The position numbers and the translations under genes are program-made. Below the pieces are notes generated by a model. It saw only the letters and a program-made list of their open reading frames with translations. It was not told the origin of the DNA and searched no databases. 64,000 nucleotides of DNA from Adiantum capillus-veneris (taxonomy: Eukaryota; Streptophyta; Polypodiopsida; Polypodiales; Pteridaceae): assembly GCA_014529385.2 (NCBI GenBank), contig CM043943.1, positions 98,578,855-98,642,854 of the forward strand, written 5' to 3'. Shown here piece by piece: positions 44,040 through 56,053 of the stretch (position 1 is its first letter; each line of letters opens with the position of its first letter).

Positions 44040-46030
44040 CACCCCATCTCCTTCCTTTATTCTTGCAAGGTTATAAGTACCACGAAGATCAATCTTAGTG
44101 AAACCTTAGCTTTTATGAGCCACTCGAGGAGTTCTAAATTAATGGAAAAGGGTAGAAATTCTTGATTGTAATCTTGTTCAAACCTCTATAGTCCACACAG
44201 ATGCGTAGAAACCCATCCTTTTTCTTTACAAATAGTATTGGTGCCCCTACTAGTGACTTTGAATGCTGTATAAACCCCTTGGCTAGGTTTTTATCAATGT
44301 ACTTTTGAAGCTCTACAAGATCATCTTGGGAGTGTATATTGGACCAAAGTGTGGCTGAGTCCCTTCTTGTAGTTCAATGCCACAATCATAAGGTCAATGA
44401 TCGGGAAGCGTGTCCACATTGTTCTTTTCAAATACATCCTCGTAATCATGATACTACGGTGGCATATTGGACCAAAGTGTGGTTGAGTCCCTTCTTGTAG
44501 TTCAATGCCACAATCATAAGGTCGATGCTTAAGAAGCATGTCTGCATTCTTCTTTTCAAATACATCCTTGTAATCATGGTCCTATGGGGGCAATGCTTCC
44601 ATACTCTTTTCTGCCAAAGAGTAAACTGGCATTGTATATATCAAGAAGGATGATTCTTTTTTTGCTATAGACATGAAGACCCTAGCTAAAACATAAATTT
44701 GTTTGACATGCTTTATTTTGTCATGTTGTGGCCGTCTTTTCTCAACCCTTCAAGACCTCAATCAGCATTTGTATTGTGTAACTTGAGCCAAGATAGGCCA
44801 ATAGTGATTGGATTTGTTGGGTAACTTATGATATTGAAAGTTATCTTAGAGACACTTACAAAGGTTGGGTTTTATATCTGATGTGTCCCGAAGCAAGCGG
44901 GTTTCCATCAATCACCTTTGTAGATGTTGGAGTTGGTTTTTCCACAAGCATTAATGCTTGTTGCATAGCATATCCTTTATCATTATCCAATAGAGCTCTC
45001 ACCTCCACTTGGTCTTCTATTACATGAATCCTTATTAGTATGGTAAAATTGGATACTGCATCAACAAGTAGGATGAAACCTTATTGATTCTTAGTTTGCA
45101 CAATTGCACGATCTCTACTGAGGTTGGGATGTCTATGTTTTTTGAGCTTGATGGAGTTGCAATGCTCTCTATCTTACTTTTTCTCTTTTTGGCCTTATTT
45201 GAGCAATATGTCCAGTCATTGCACAATACATGCATAGCCTATTTACTCTTCTTCACTACTTCTATTGTGGTGAGAGTGGTTTGAATTCTGTTGCATCAAT
45301 CTACTGGGCTCAATCTGAAAAAAAAGTGGACGGGACTACCTCCTACCTCTCCTCTGCCGTCTTTCGAAGAGCTCGTTATCACACTCTATGGCTTGAGACA
45401 TAATTTGCCTAGGGTTTGAAACTTTGGCATTGTAAGAAAGAGATCTTTTACATTATCTCTTAGACCCCACTAGGATTGGTTGTTGAAATAGTCCTCATGC
45501 CATGTTAAATCACATGTAAGCTACCTAACTTCATGTGTATAGACCAATGCAGAGCAAGGGCTTTGCTATAGCTTGCAAAGCTTGATTTTGGAAACTCTTG
45601 ACGTATTACTTCCCTAAAGGTTCCTGAAAACTCTCTTACAAAGGTCTCAAAGTCATAGAGTAGAGGAGAGTTCCTTTTAAGTAAGGGTGCAAACTAAGAG
45701 AAGGGTGTACCTAAGAGGAGCGTGCCAATGAGACCAACTTGAGAAGCACCATCGGGGTAGTGCTCATGCTGCATGCATATGAACAACTTCACTTGTTGGA
45801 GTAAACTTTTAAACTTTGATCTTGCCCCGTCAAACTTCTCAAGTAGGCTGACCTTGGCCTCCTTTCTATTTTGTAGTAGATTGGTTGAAGGCATGGTTTG
45901 ATTACATCCATGGTTAGCTTAAGGAGTGCATTTGCTTTGCTTGTACTCATTCATTGCTCTCATGTAGTTCTGAATTTCTGCAAGCTTTGCAAGGTCTAGT
46001 GGGCACCGCACCTTCCATTACAGACTCCAT
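44040..46030 (-). pseudogene. Ty3 gag-protease-RT relic
   Basis: Minus strand. Gag: KFDGARSKFKSLLQQVKLFI...HYPDGASQVGLIGTLL (about 45870-45700), then SPLLYDFETFVREF. A Cys-containing basic linker lies near 45235. Protease-like VEVRALLD is near 45000, with the DSG/DTG triad already lost (LLDNDKG). RT N-terminal part: [36 protein letters not shown] (about 44250-44170), ending near 44040 before the catalytic YVDD motif. The frames are scattered. A 125-129 bp segment at the linker/RT start is tandemly duplicated (44335-44463 and 44464-44588). It is cut on the left by the LTR-like promoter block. Confidence 0.75.
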
Positions 46031-46050
46031 GTCTAGGCAAGATTAAGAAG

Positions 46051-46313
46051 TGTACTCTTGGCAAACAGTTATGAGCACGTTGGAGAGGGGGAATGGGGAA
46101 CACACCCAACACACAAACTATTGCCTCTCTATAGCCCAAGAATCCACATCACTGCTATCCTCTCAAAAAACACCTTCAAAACAACCAATTTGCACAAGCA
46201 AACCATCGTTTGCGCACAAATCAAGGTGCCGACCTGCTCGCAAAGACCAAACACCCATATAGTCACAACATCTGCACAATTTCCATTGCACAAGACATTG
46301 ATGCACACAAAAC

Positions 46314-46391
<78 letters not shown>

Positions 46392-46435
46392 ACCACACAT
46401 TGTGATCCGCGGGCACATACATCCATCGACATCGA

Positions 46436-46519
<84 letters not shown>

Positions 46520-46562
46520 CACACACACGCACGCACGCACACACACACACACACACACACAC
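46051..46562 (-). repeat. LTR-like repeat C, left copy, first part
   Basis: Matches 62694-63020 of the right copy: the CACACCCAACACACAAACTA phrase, then (CT)n at 46316-46387, GCACCACAC and (AC)n at 46438-46562. The match stops inside the (AC)n tract and resumes at 54264, so the copy is split by the Penelope-like element. Confidence 0.7.
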
Positions 46563-48690
46563 GTGTACCTTTACAACTGTTTGATTATATAAATAGAACC
46601 AAAAAAAAAAAATCCTTTCATACACAGAATTATTATTCCTAATTTTGAAAACTTAAACTAACGAACTAGTCTGTGTGTTTTTTTGGGGAAAATAGGGGGT
46701 AACCCTCCTCCTTCTAATACCTCATGGGTATCCACCCCTTAGGAGGTTTTGTAAGGATTGTGGATTTCATTACGCTAAGCTTCACGCCCGTTGGCTCTCT
46801 CTGTCCCCTAGACTATACTACAACACACAATAGCCTATGTTAACTCCTACACTTGCTCTCTCTCCCTCTCAACTCCCCATATGCAAGCAACAGTGGCCAT
46901 AGAGGCGGCTTGGGAGATTGTAGCCCACTGAGTAACAGATCGTGGGGCATCTTCTCACCATTGAGCAAGCCGGATGCACTATATAAGGTGAGGGTGCTTT
47001 GGCCCCTCACTTAGTCTGTGGGTGTTTCTCTCTTTGTGTGTGTATTTCAAAACAAGGAGTGAGGGCTTTAACATTCTGTACCTATGGAAGTCATTGAACT
47101 ACCATCACAGGTTGGTATTCTCCTTGACAAGGGTACCTTGATTAATGGTGTTGTACATCCTGCATAAAAACTTCTTGATTACTGAATCGCACAGGTATTG
47201 CCTGGCTTAAACTAGTTTTCTTGTTGAGAACACTGCTGTAACTGCATACTATGCATAAACTAATAGTTTGTGGGAGGGATGGTGAAACACTTTGGTCTGT
47301 GAGACCCATTCTTCTGATGAAACTAGAGATAAATATTGATGGGTTTAAAGATTAAAAAAAAAAAGAAAACCATACTAATCAAGTTGAAAACTGTTTGTTT
47401 TTTTTGGGGGTTTTATGGTAGGATGTTGGCTTCTTATAACAAAGGGCTTATGATAACTTGTATAGTGCCTTAAATACATTATGGTTGAGGATTTTGGAAC
47501 CCATGCATAACCAGAGTAGTGGCGCTTGATTTGCAGATAGTAAAAATTTGGGTTCTTTTGGTATTTGGTACTGACGTTCGTCTGTTTGGTCATACGCAGC
47601 CTAAAGATGTGGCTTTTTTACTCTGTATCTGATGCGTGGAAAAACCTGTATATTACTGTGTGGTATAATGGGGTCTTTTCCCCTTATGCCATTTTTTGGG
47701 ATTGTTATACTTGCTAATGGTCTCGCACATTGTCTTATATAGCATGACGTTGACATAACCATAAACAAATATGGGTTTTTTCTTTTTTGATAGACAAGCT
47801 ATACATAGGTTCTTGGCTTTAGCTCACTTAATGGGTTTTTTTTTCTCATTTGACATGCAAACTGAGGTAAGTTGAATCCCGAATAGGCATGAGAAATCTG
47901 AATTGGCATGATAACACTACCAATTCACTGCCAAGTTTTGAGAAATCTGAATTGGCATGAAAACACTGCCAAGTTTTGATACCTATGAAATGAAGTATTT
48001 TCTCGTTGAGAGATATCTGTAGCTGTTTTTTTGGATACTTTATGGATTCAATGTACTTAAAAAAGCTAGAGAATTTGGTGCCTGACAAAACTGGCAAAGT
48101 AATTTTGGTACCAATCTAAGAAATGTTATGGGGATTAAGACACTTGGTTCAAAAGGGATGGTGTTTTTTTTGTTCAAAATTGTATATATGCTATTTAAAA
48201 TATATAAAAAATGGGGATATACAAATACCATAATGATAAGTACTTCTTTTGAAATCTTTGAGGAAACTAAAACCAAAAGACCAAAATACATTACCACTTT
48301 GGACAATGGTTTTAAGCTTAGAAAAAAAATTGTAAGATGGACATGGATAACAACTGATATAGTCCATTGCCACCTGTAAAACACATCCAAGACTAATGTA
48401 TCTGTTGTCTTGTTTGGATGGATGGAGGTGAGGACTCTTTTTTTTTTGGCTTAAAGCTATTATCTATCAGATAATACACTTGCTCCTACCACTTGAGAAG
48501 TAATTCTTTATTGGATCACTATCACTGTATACTAGAATGTGGCTTCATTCTCATATGCCATGTACAAAGATAATTCTAAGACTGAGTTGTTTTTGTACTA
48601 ATTTTTGCCTTTTCTCTAAAGCCAAATGTTTTTTGAATGTAAAAGTTCATTTATGTCTTATTATATAAGTTAAGATAACTACATACACGT
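46563..48690 (+). repeat. Upstream pseudo-LTR of the Penelope-like element
   Basis: Clear homology to 52940-54261 begins near the TATA box (TATATAAGG at 46980; TATTTAAA at 52939 in the other copy). It covers GGCCCTCACTTAG, then continues from GGTTGAGGATTTTGGAACCC (about 47484 and 53091) to ATCTAAGTTAA...CTATACA. The part upstream of the TATA box differs between copies. This copy has about 380 bp (47100-47480) absent from the other. Confidence 0.65.
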
Positions 48691-49192
48691 CCTATACATA
48701 AGGTTTTTTCATTGCATTTTTGAAAAAAACCGGGACACTAGCTTTAGAAACTTTCTTGAATCTTGGTTTTATGTTTGGACCCACTGCCTTTATATCCTTG
48801 ATGGGTTGGCTAGTGTTAGGGGCTCCTACATAGGCTAAGATTCTGGTTTCCTGCTCATGGCTTTCATGGTCTCTGACTTTGCCGGTTTAAGGATTGTAGG
48901 CCCAAACTACTAGACTAATCTTATATATACTTTCTTTCACGATCACAAACATTTTAAGTTGACAGCTCGCATGAGGGTAAACCACGACCTGGAGAAACAT
49001 ACAAGGATTTTAGAACAAATTATTTTACCTAAAGGACCAGTCTCCTAAAAATGCCCTAGCTGTTAGAACTAGACCTTTTTTGGATAGATTGACCAAACAT
49101 TGTGTTACTTACTACCACAAATAATCCATGACTTTCTATTGTAGACCCTTGCTCTCACACAAGGCCTGGAACTATCTTCTGAGCCCCTCTCT

Positions 49193-50011
49193 GTGGCTAC
49201 CTCTCTTGTCCTCAGATGTATTGGTAGTTTGGATGCTTCTCAATTAATATATGCCTCGGCTCTATCTTTTGACAAAAAGCTGTCTATCTTACACATGTTG
49301 TCCTTTAATGATTGGGTCAAGATTTTGGCTACCTTGGACAAGGAGTCCAAAGATGGGGTGAATATGATTTCCATGTACATAGTCCAATTGCCTATACTTT
49401 CTATACAATATCAGCAAGAGATTGCCTTATTTTTTTCTTCTGGAGCAAAATTATCTAACCTTATGAAAAAATTGTGTGGGCTCAATCCATCTTTTATCAG
49501 TGCCCTTATTGGCCCATCTATTCCTCAAACCGGCGGAATATTTTGCAGAGATAGTGCAACACTTGATGCTGTCAAGGAATTCCAAAATAATCTTTGCTCC
49601 CTAAGTGACTCTAAGCTTTTAGAAATGGTACCCAAGGTACCCAAGGTACCCAAGGTATCCAAGGTTTTTCCTTTCCTTCTTATTAGACAGATTGAAATCG
49701 AATCCTTTGGTGTGTACCATCAGCTTTGGGTTCTACCTAACAAGGCGTTTTTGGCACTTATTCTTAGCGAAACTTGGGTATATCTGGCTAACCTCGAGGC
49801 TACCAGTATTGAGGATTGTAGACTCAAAATTCTAAAAGGAGGCCAATTCTTGGACAAAGGAGAACTCATTAAAGCCCCCTTCAACCTCAACTCGATAGAC
49901 CACTCCAAGTGCTCCTCTAGTACAGGTCTATACATACGGACAAAAGGGAACATGGAGTTTGCTAAAAGTAATCCTGATTTCTACACAGAATCCATTTGGA
50001 ATGTTTTTTGA
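49193..50011 (+). pseudogene. Penelope-like element, N-terminal ORF of unknown domain
   Basis: 272-codon open frame beginning at GTG; the first ATG is at 49295. No recognised domain. It contains a short Pro-Lys-Val repeat (PKVPKVPKVSKV, near residue 150) and a C-terminal part with LNSIDHSKCSS. It precedes the CxC and RT parts in the same direction, so it should be the N-terminal region of the element's polyprotein, where N-terminal-EN elements carry other domains and the GIY-YIG nuclease. I cannot see the nuclease signature here. Confidence 0.4.
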
Positions 50012-50017
50012 CCTTAG

Positions 50018-50524
50018 GTTAAATGTGCTTGTAAATTTCTTGACCCTAATGCTTCATGCAAATCTAGCATTATGTGGTTTGGCCATGCTATTTGGTTTAT
50101 CCTCAATCATTTGGACCAAATCTTTCCTGAAAAACTGGTGGACTTTCATCTGTCTCTCATCTGCTCTTGGCTAGGTGGCCAGGCCAAGCAATTAGTTATT
50201 GCTCAAATTTCTTTCAACAGTTTTCGTGGTCTTATGCTAGATATCCTCAAAGAATTGAAAGCCAATGAACTAGGGACTTATTTAACTACCTATGCAAATC
50301 ACAAGGGTGTTAAGATTATCACTAGACTTCTCAAGCCTTGTATTAATGATGATGATTCCCCCTCATTGAAAAGACCCAACTCTCTTGCCATCCCCAATTC
50401 TTTGACTTCATTCCTGACACCCAACTCCCCTCTAATTTTACTAGAGGAAAATATCGTAGCTTTACTAGGGAAAGAGGTAGGAGCACCCCTATCAGGCATC
50501 TTCTTGACTTATGATCACTTATGA
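50018..50524 (+). pseudogene. Penelope-like element, middle ORF
   Basis: This frame is open from about 50018, with KCACKFLDPNASCKSS followed by MWFGHAIWFILNHLDQIFP and a helical segment to 50524. It is in a different frame from the ORF before it and overlaps the ATG of the next one by a few bases. The first Cys-rich segment has a C-x-C pair. No family recognised. I treat it as a frameshifted part of the same polyprotein. Confidence 0.35.
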
Positions 50525-51446
50525 TTGTGCATGTTGCTGTTGGCCCTTGTGGAAGATTGATTCTGACCAAAAAGACATCTGGCAAAAAGTATATTTACGT
50601 ACATTGTCTGTTTCAAAATGTACTTCTGGATTGCTTTATACCCTAAAACACTTTTTTGTGAATGTTTTGACTTATTGTTTGGAAACCATGAGATACTTGA
50701 TAATGTTCTTATTGGTTGGAAATATATATCAACAACCTATTAAGAATGCGGTCTACAGTATTGATTTCTTAAGACACAGCACTATGCCTGATTGTGTTTG
50801 TGATAAATTTATCCCATACTGCAAAAATTTTGATACTTATGGCTTACATGCCTGCACTTGTAATCTAGATCTCATTGAAAATACCACAATCCAAAAAATC
50901 CTTGCTAAGAGACTTAACCACATACCCACTTTTCCTAAAAACCCATATCTTGCTTTAACAGCTTTGCTTAGCTGTTTAATTGACCTTGTCAGTACTCTTA
51001 GACTGGAGAAGACAGTCCTATTGGACTTAGTTAAATTTGTTGAAAAATGCTTCTTTCAAAAGATCTCACATATACCTTTTCAATGCATGTCTACTAATAG
51101 CTCTTGGATCACACCACAACTAGGTGACAATTTTCAAAAACTTTCACATAACTGGTTTAGTGTTGGACTTGATAAAAGCTCCAATTGTCCCACTCTTATA
51201 TGCAAAAAATTGGCTTGGAATGTAGCTCACTCTAGGATTTCTGGGAAGAAATTCACACCACTTAATACTTCCCCCTATGATGTCACCTATAATATTTCAA
51301 AACATCTTGAAAGTATAGGTATTTTATTCAAAATACCAAACTTCCTGTACTTTTTCCCACCTATAAGTTACACAAGCATAAGTTTAGATGGATTTGATGC
51401 CTTGAATAGTATTTTTTCTAACATTACCAAAGATATTACCCTTTGA
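50511..51446 (+). pseudogene. Penelope-like element, CxC module and RT N-terminal region
   Basis: 311-codon frame from ATG 50511. Near residues 94-125 it reads PDCVCDKFIPYC, then HACTCNLDLIENTTIQKIL: two C-x-C pairs and the Leu/Ile pattern that I associate with the CxC linker between nuclease and RT in Naiad/Chlamys elements. The rest should be the RT N-terminal region, with a Lys/Trp-rich helix (KKLAWNVAHSRISGKKF). The first 90 residues, where a GIY-YIG nuclease would be expected to end, are Cys- and Tyr-rich but show no clear G-I-Y/Y-I-G pair. It is separated from the RT core by a stop at 51446. Confidence 0.5.
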
Positions 51447-51449
51447 CTT

Positions 51450-52480
51450 GACCTTATTCTTTCAAAATTTGAAAATGTATGTGTCTCTAAAAAGAAAATC
51501 TGCTCTAACTTTCTTCACATTCACTATAACCTAAAAAATGCCACTGAGGTTACACTAAACATCCCTAAATAAAATTTTCATCTCTTCACAACTGATATTA
51601 CTCAGTGCTATAAGAATATACCTTTGGAAGGTGAATTAGGATTGGAAGATGTTCTATCTCAGATGATTGAGCTGGCCTTCAAGAATGCTAGGATTAATGG
51701 CTTGTTTTACATATCGCTCTCCAAAACCCCTAGACGGATTAAAAAATCTCAATCTTCTCATCCCCTTCACTTCGATGGTGTAAAACTATTCAATAGCATA
51801 TCTTGGGTACTTGATAATTGTACCATTCTCTTCAGAGAACAATGCTTTAATTAAATCCAGGGCATTCCCATGGGATTTTCCTGCTCACCTGTAATGTGCA
51901 ATCTATACTTAGCCTTCTTTGAATACAAATGTTTTCTCAAAACCATGAGTGAAAAAAGTAATTATCATAAACTTTCACTTTTTTATCATACTTACAGATA
52001 TATGGATGACTTATTAAGCCTCAACAATAGATTTCTTGGATGAGATTAATCATGTTTATCCGAACTGCTTAAAAATTGAACCAACCTTTAAACATGGGTT
52101 TACTTCACCAACTGGCTTTTTTGCCACAATCGTCCAATTCCTTAACTTTTCAAATGAACTACATAACCCTTGTGTGGGAGAATATGACTAGAAGTTCTCT
52201 TGGAAAAGAGACCATTTAGATATCCCACCTATTGAATTCTTAAAAAAGAACAGTAATCGTCCACATAAAGCTGCTCTTAGTACGTGTATCAGCCTCCGAT
52301 ACCTTATAGTATACTCCTCTTCCAATTGCTTCTTGGCTTGAGAAGATATTAAGATTCTTATACATAAATTTTGCCTTAATGGTTTCAAAAGAAAGGACAT
52401 CATTAATAGAATCTCACAATCCCTATCTCAAAACGATTGGCATGGCTTACATTTCAACTACATTAACGTCATTTCTTTGA
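51450..52480 (+). pseudogene. Penelope-like reverse transcriptase core
   Basis: Plus-strand frame with in-frame stops near 51570 and 51852, then a frameshift near 52040. Motifs in order: FTTDITQCYKNIPLEG (motif A, catalytic Asp), a basic insert (SKTPRRIKKS), WVLDNC, GIPMGFSCSPVMCNLYLAFFE (motif B; the residue before it, probably Gln, is now a stop), YRYMDDLLSLNN (motif C, about 51990-52030) and, after the shift, a VYPNCLKIEPT segment and SNRPHKAAL...RYLIVYSSS. The GIPMG.xxSP, NLYL and YxDDLLSLNN combination fits Penelope-like RTs rather than Ty3, copia or plant LINE enzymes. A relative of the telomerase RT lineage by family knowledge. This copy is inactive. Confidence 0.6.
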
Positions 52481-52549
52481 TTAGGTAGTAGGCCCATTTG
52501 CAATGGGCCTACTATCGACCCATTGTGTATCGTGCTTGGGATAGGGTGG

Positions 52550-52552
<3 letters not shown>

Positions 52553-52629
<77 letters not shown>
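52553..52629. repeat. (AC)n at the internal pseudo-LTR junction
   Basis: Pure AC run between the end of the RT region and the second pseudo-LTR. With the (AC)n at 46438-46562 and 54264-54347, every junction of the Penelope-like element is an AC tract. Confidence 0.9.
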
Positions 52630-52631
<2 letters not shown>

Positions 52632-54259
52632 ACTGGTTTTTGCTTGCTATATTTCATTTTTCTCCCCCCACTTCGGTTTCCCCCCCTATTGGGATTGTAG
52701 AGCTTTCTTTGCTCTGCCATTATAAATACTTTCCTTATGGTGGGGCTAAGCCCTTGCATAATCGAAGCGTGAATATTTTGATATCATTATACGGGGAAGG
52801 CGGCTCTGTCTACTCTGTTCTACTCTCTGACTATGGACCTCCCAGGCGATGGCAATCGCGGGCCGAGTGTGGGATTCTCACAATAAGGGGCGGCCAGGTG
52901 CATTCATCTCCACCTCTCTGGAAGCGTGCACACCTACATATTTAAACAGAGCTGAGGGAACACCTTGGCCCTCACTTAGCCTTGGATTAGGTTTTTTCTC
53001 TCTGCTTTGTGTCGTTACTGTGAGCGATGGAGCTTGCTGCTGAAACATCTCAGGTGCCTTGTTTTACCAGTTTTAGTTTTTCAGTTGTGGTTGAGGATTT
53101 TGGAACCCATGCATAACCAGAGTAGTGGTGCTTGATTTGCAGTAATCAGACAGTAAAAATTTGGGTTTTTTTGGTACTGACGTTTGTCTGGTTGGCCATA
53201 CACAACCTAAAGATATGGCTTTTTTACTCTGTATTTGACGCGTGGAAAAATCTGCATATTATTGCGTGGTGTAATGGGGATTTTTTCCTTTATACCATTT
53301 TTTGGGATTGTTATACTTGCTAATGGTCTCACGCATTGTCTTCTATAGCATGACGCTGACAGAATCGTAAACAAATATGGGTTTTTCCTTTTTTGATAGA
53401 CAAGCTATAAATAAGTTCTTTGTTTTAGCTCACTTAATGGGTTTTTTTCTCATTTGGCATGCAAACTGAGGTAAGCTGAATCCCGAATGGGCATGAGAAA
53501 TCCGAATTGGCATGATAATACTGCCAAGTTTTAATACCTTTAAAATGGAACATTTTCTCGTTCAGAGATATTTGTAGTTGTTGTTTTGGATACTTTATGG
53601 CTTCAAGGTACTTAAAAAAGCTAGAGAATTTGGAGCTTGACAAAACTAGCAAAGTAATTCCGGTATTGAAAGACTAATCTAAGAAATGTTATGGGGATTA
53701 AGACACTTGGTTCAGGAGGGATGGTGGTTTTTTGTTCAAAAAGGTATATATGCTATTTAAAATATAAAAAAATGAGGATATATACAATTACCATACTTAT
53801 AAGTACTTCTTTTAAAAATTTTGAGGTAAGTAAAACCAAAAGACTAAAATACATAAAGACTTTGGACAGTGGTTTTAAGTTGTTTTAAAAAAAGTTGTAA
53901 GATGGACATGGATAACAACTGATATAGTCCATTGACACCTGTAAAACACATCCAAGACTAACCTATCTATTGTCTTGTTTGGATGGATGCAGGTGAGGAC
54001 TCTATCATTTCTTGGATTTTTTTTTGGTCTTAAAGCTATTGTTTGTCAGATAGTACACTTGCTCCTACCACTTGGGAAAGTAATTCTTTATTGAATCACT
54101 ATCATTGTATACTAAGATGTGGCTTCATTCTCATATGCCATGTACAAAGATAATAATAAGACTGAGTTGTTTTTGTACTAATTTTTGCCTTTTCTCTAAA
54201 GCCAACTATCTTTTGAATGTAAAAGTTCATTTATGTCTTATTATCTAAGTTAAAATAGC

Positions 54260-54261
<2 letters not shown>
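52630..54261 (+). repeat. Downstream pseudo-LTR of the Penelope-like element
   Basis: Homologous to the upstream pseudo-LTR over about 1.3 kb, ending AAGTTAAAATAGCTATA just before an (AC)n. This fits a partial tandem copy. Confidence 0.65.
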
Positions 54262-54263
<2 letters not shown>

Positions 54264-54349
<86 letters not shown>

Positions 54350-54648
54350 GAGACGCAACAGAAAAGAGAAGGGGGTGGGGCATATACGAACTGTTGGGCA
54401 ATGTAAACTTCATTCCACACAAAAAACGCTACACACTTGACGGTGCATCCACTCAATCAACGAGAAAAAGCATCCTTGGTTTGTCAAAAGACCCTCCTTG
54501 GTATGAGAAAAGACCCCAAAAACGGGTGCAAAAATGTGGTTTTATAGAGATCCATCGGCTAATTTTAACAAGTCGAGGAGAGCCGAACAAGTGTCCGCTC
54601 AATTTTGTATGTTTTGCATGTGAATTTGCCTCTTCTAGCCTCGTGTTG

Positions 54649-54723
<75 letters not shown>

Positions 54724-55076
54724 CTTGTACACCCACGGGAAGGGCTCCTCCCCTAGCACTAGTGATAGTGCTAGTGGGAGGACCACTTTGGCTTCAAAAA
54801 TATGGTGCTCCATTGGAGATGCGGGACACACCCCTTTCCGGGCTGCCATGTCATCATCACAATGCCACCTGATGACTACCATCACCACCAATCGGTGTCG
54901 ACTACGACCGCGCAACGCCATCCACTGCCATCTACCACACAGACACCGCCCGTGGCAGTACTCGCAAGGAGGACGCCATCGCCAAGAGCTCACAAAACTC
55001 TCGCTCCACCTTTGATGCCCATATGAGGTGTACGCTCTAGCTAAAATAGCCCACAAACTGGCCACCTCCCCTTGCA
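54264..55076 (-). repeat. LTR-like repeat C, left copy, second part
   Basis: From the (AC)n on it matches 63060-63852: GAAGAGAAGGGGGTGGGG, ACATTCCACACAAAAA-type phrases, AAAGACCCTCCTTG, then (CT)n at 54652-54720, GTCCTTGTACACC, CTAGCACTAG and a final CCACCTCCCCTTGCA. Homology stops at the CA ending at 55076 here and 63852 there. Confidence 0.7.
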
Positions 55077-56048
55077 ATCAAACTAACACAGAACCGACCC
55101 CTGACAAAACTTCAAAACCATGTATCTTGGCAATTGGGACTTCGATTGTCGATCCGTAAAGATTGACACACTCCATAAGCCAAGCTCTGCCCATCCATCT
55201 ATTGCAACAAGCTTTAGTCACATGTCATCACATTTGGCCAATTTTGGATCCGTTCTAGCCTAAAAAACCGCATTAAACACACACCTCAATTATCACTTGG
55301 CTTCCCAAAGATCTTTGTACCTATTTCATCCCTTTGCCATGCACCTGCTACCCCATCCATACCTTCTTCTGCCATCTTCTATGGTCAACACACCTTAGCT
55401 GCACCATCACTGCCCAACCCCCTTGTTGAACATCTATGTTCAACCACAAATCTGCTTTATTCATCTACCAACCGCAAAAACTTGGCAAACACTGTGAGAA
55501 ACCAAAACCATATATATAGTTTTATTCCTTCTTCCCTACTGCAAAACCTTAAGTGGGTTGCCCCACCCCCTGCATCACATCATATCTTCCACCTCGATCA
55601 AATACCTGGCTCTGCTTTCTTTCATCTTCCTGCAACACTTTCCCATAGTGCTTCACCCAACCTGCTTCAAATAGAGCACTATCGTGCTCTCTATCCTGCT
55701 CAACAAACACATGAGTTCACATACCTGATCCTCCTGCCCATCCAAGTAAAGTGGAGGCCTCCTCAAAAGAACACTGTGGCTAACACAAACACTCCTCCAC
55801 AACTGCCTCTGTCAACATAACCATAGTAGACCGCTGGTCATCCAAAGAAACCTCCACTTTTGGGGAGTGTATCATGGTCAAAGCTCTATCACTTGCGTAT
55901 CTTCATCCATAGCAACCTCATGATCATCCAATTCCCAATTAGACTCACTTTCAATGCATACCTAGCCCAAAGAACCTGTATCCACCACATCATTTGTGTA
56001 ATCCATAGGTAACAGCAGTTGCTTCCTCTGTTCAATATCTAACACACA
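55077..56048 (-). other. Interior of element C, distal part
   Basis: No recognised gene. Before the copia insertion it was continuous with 61237-62693. The minus strand gives only short broken frames. It should be the 3' untranslated or decayed coding part of the gag-bearing element. Confidence 0.4.
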
Positions 56049-56053
56049 ATGAG
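56049..56053. repeat. Target-site duplication ATGAG of the copia element
   Basis: ATGAG at 56049-56053 and again at 61232-61236. A perfect 5 bp duplication. Confidence 0.95.

Larger units (their letters stand above)
46563..54261 (+). mobile_element. Penelope-like retroelement with pseudo-LTRs in a (CA)n tract
   Basis: 7.7 kb inserted within an (AC)n microsatellite of repeat C. Layout on the plus strand: pseudo-LTR (about 46563-48690), coding region (49190-52480), (AC)n (52553-52629), partial second pseudo-LTR (about 52630-54261), (AC)n (54264-54347). The coding region has a CxC module followed by a reverse transcriptase with GIPMG and YMDD motifs and no LTR-element enzymes. Pseudo-LTRs, tandem partial copies, a CxC linker and a bias for microsatellite insertion are known traits of N-terminal-endonuclease Penelope-like elements (the Chlamys and Naiad groups). 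I do not see a convincing GIY-YIG nuclease. Several stops and frameshifts show this copy is inactive. Confidence 0.6.

Noticed and set aside
46129-46625. Long open frames of alternating Cys-Val or Thr-His and Ser-Leu or Arg-Glu
   Set aside because: They are translations of (AC)n and (CT)n microsatellites. The same applies near 15355-15645, 35430-35976, 39342-39701, 40325-40691, 52447-52945, 54231-54756 and 62831-63442.
47375-47593. AWVPKS motif resembling the W-P-K repeat of element A
   Set aside because: A single occurrence in a non-coding pseudo-LTR, on the opposite strand; coincidence.
46975-48690. Hammerhead ribozyme in the pseudo-LTR, as in some Penelope-like elements
   Set aside because: I looked for the CTGATGA and GAAA core arrangement and found no convincing one. 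The CxC group is known to lack canonical ones.
55482-55820. 112-codon plus-strand frame
   Set aside because: Low-complexity Pro/Ser/His composition, opposite to the element C orientation, and no family match.
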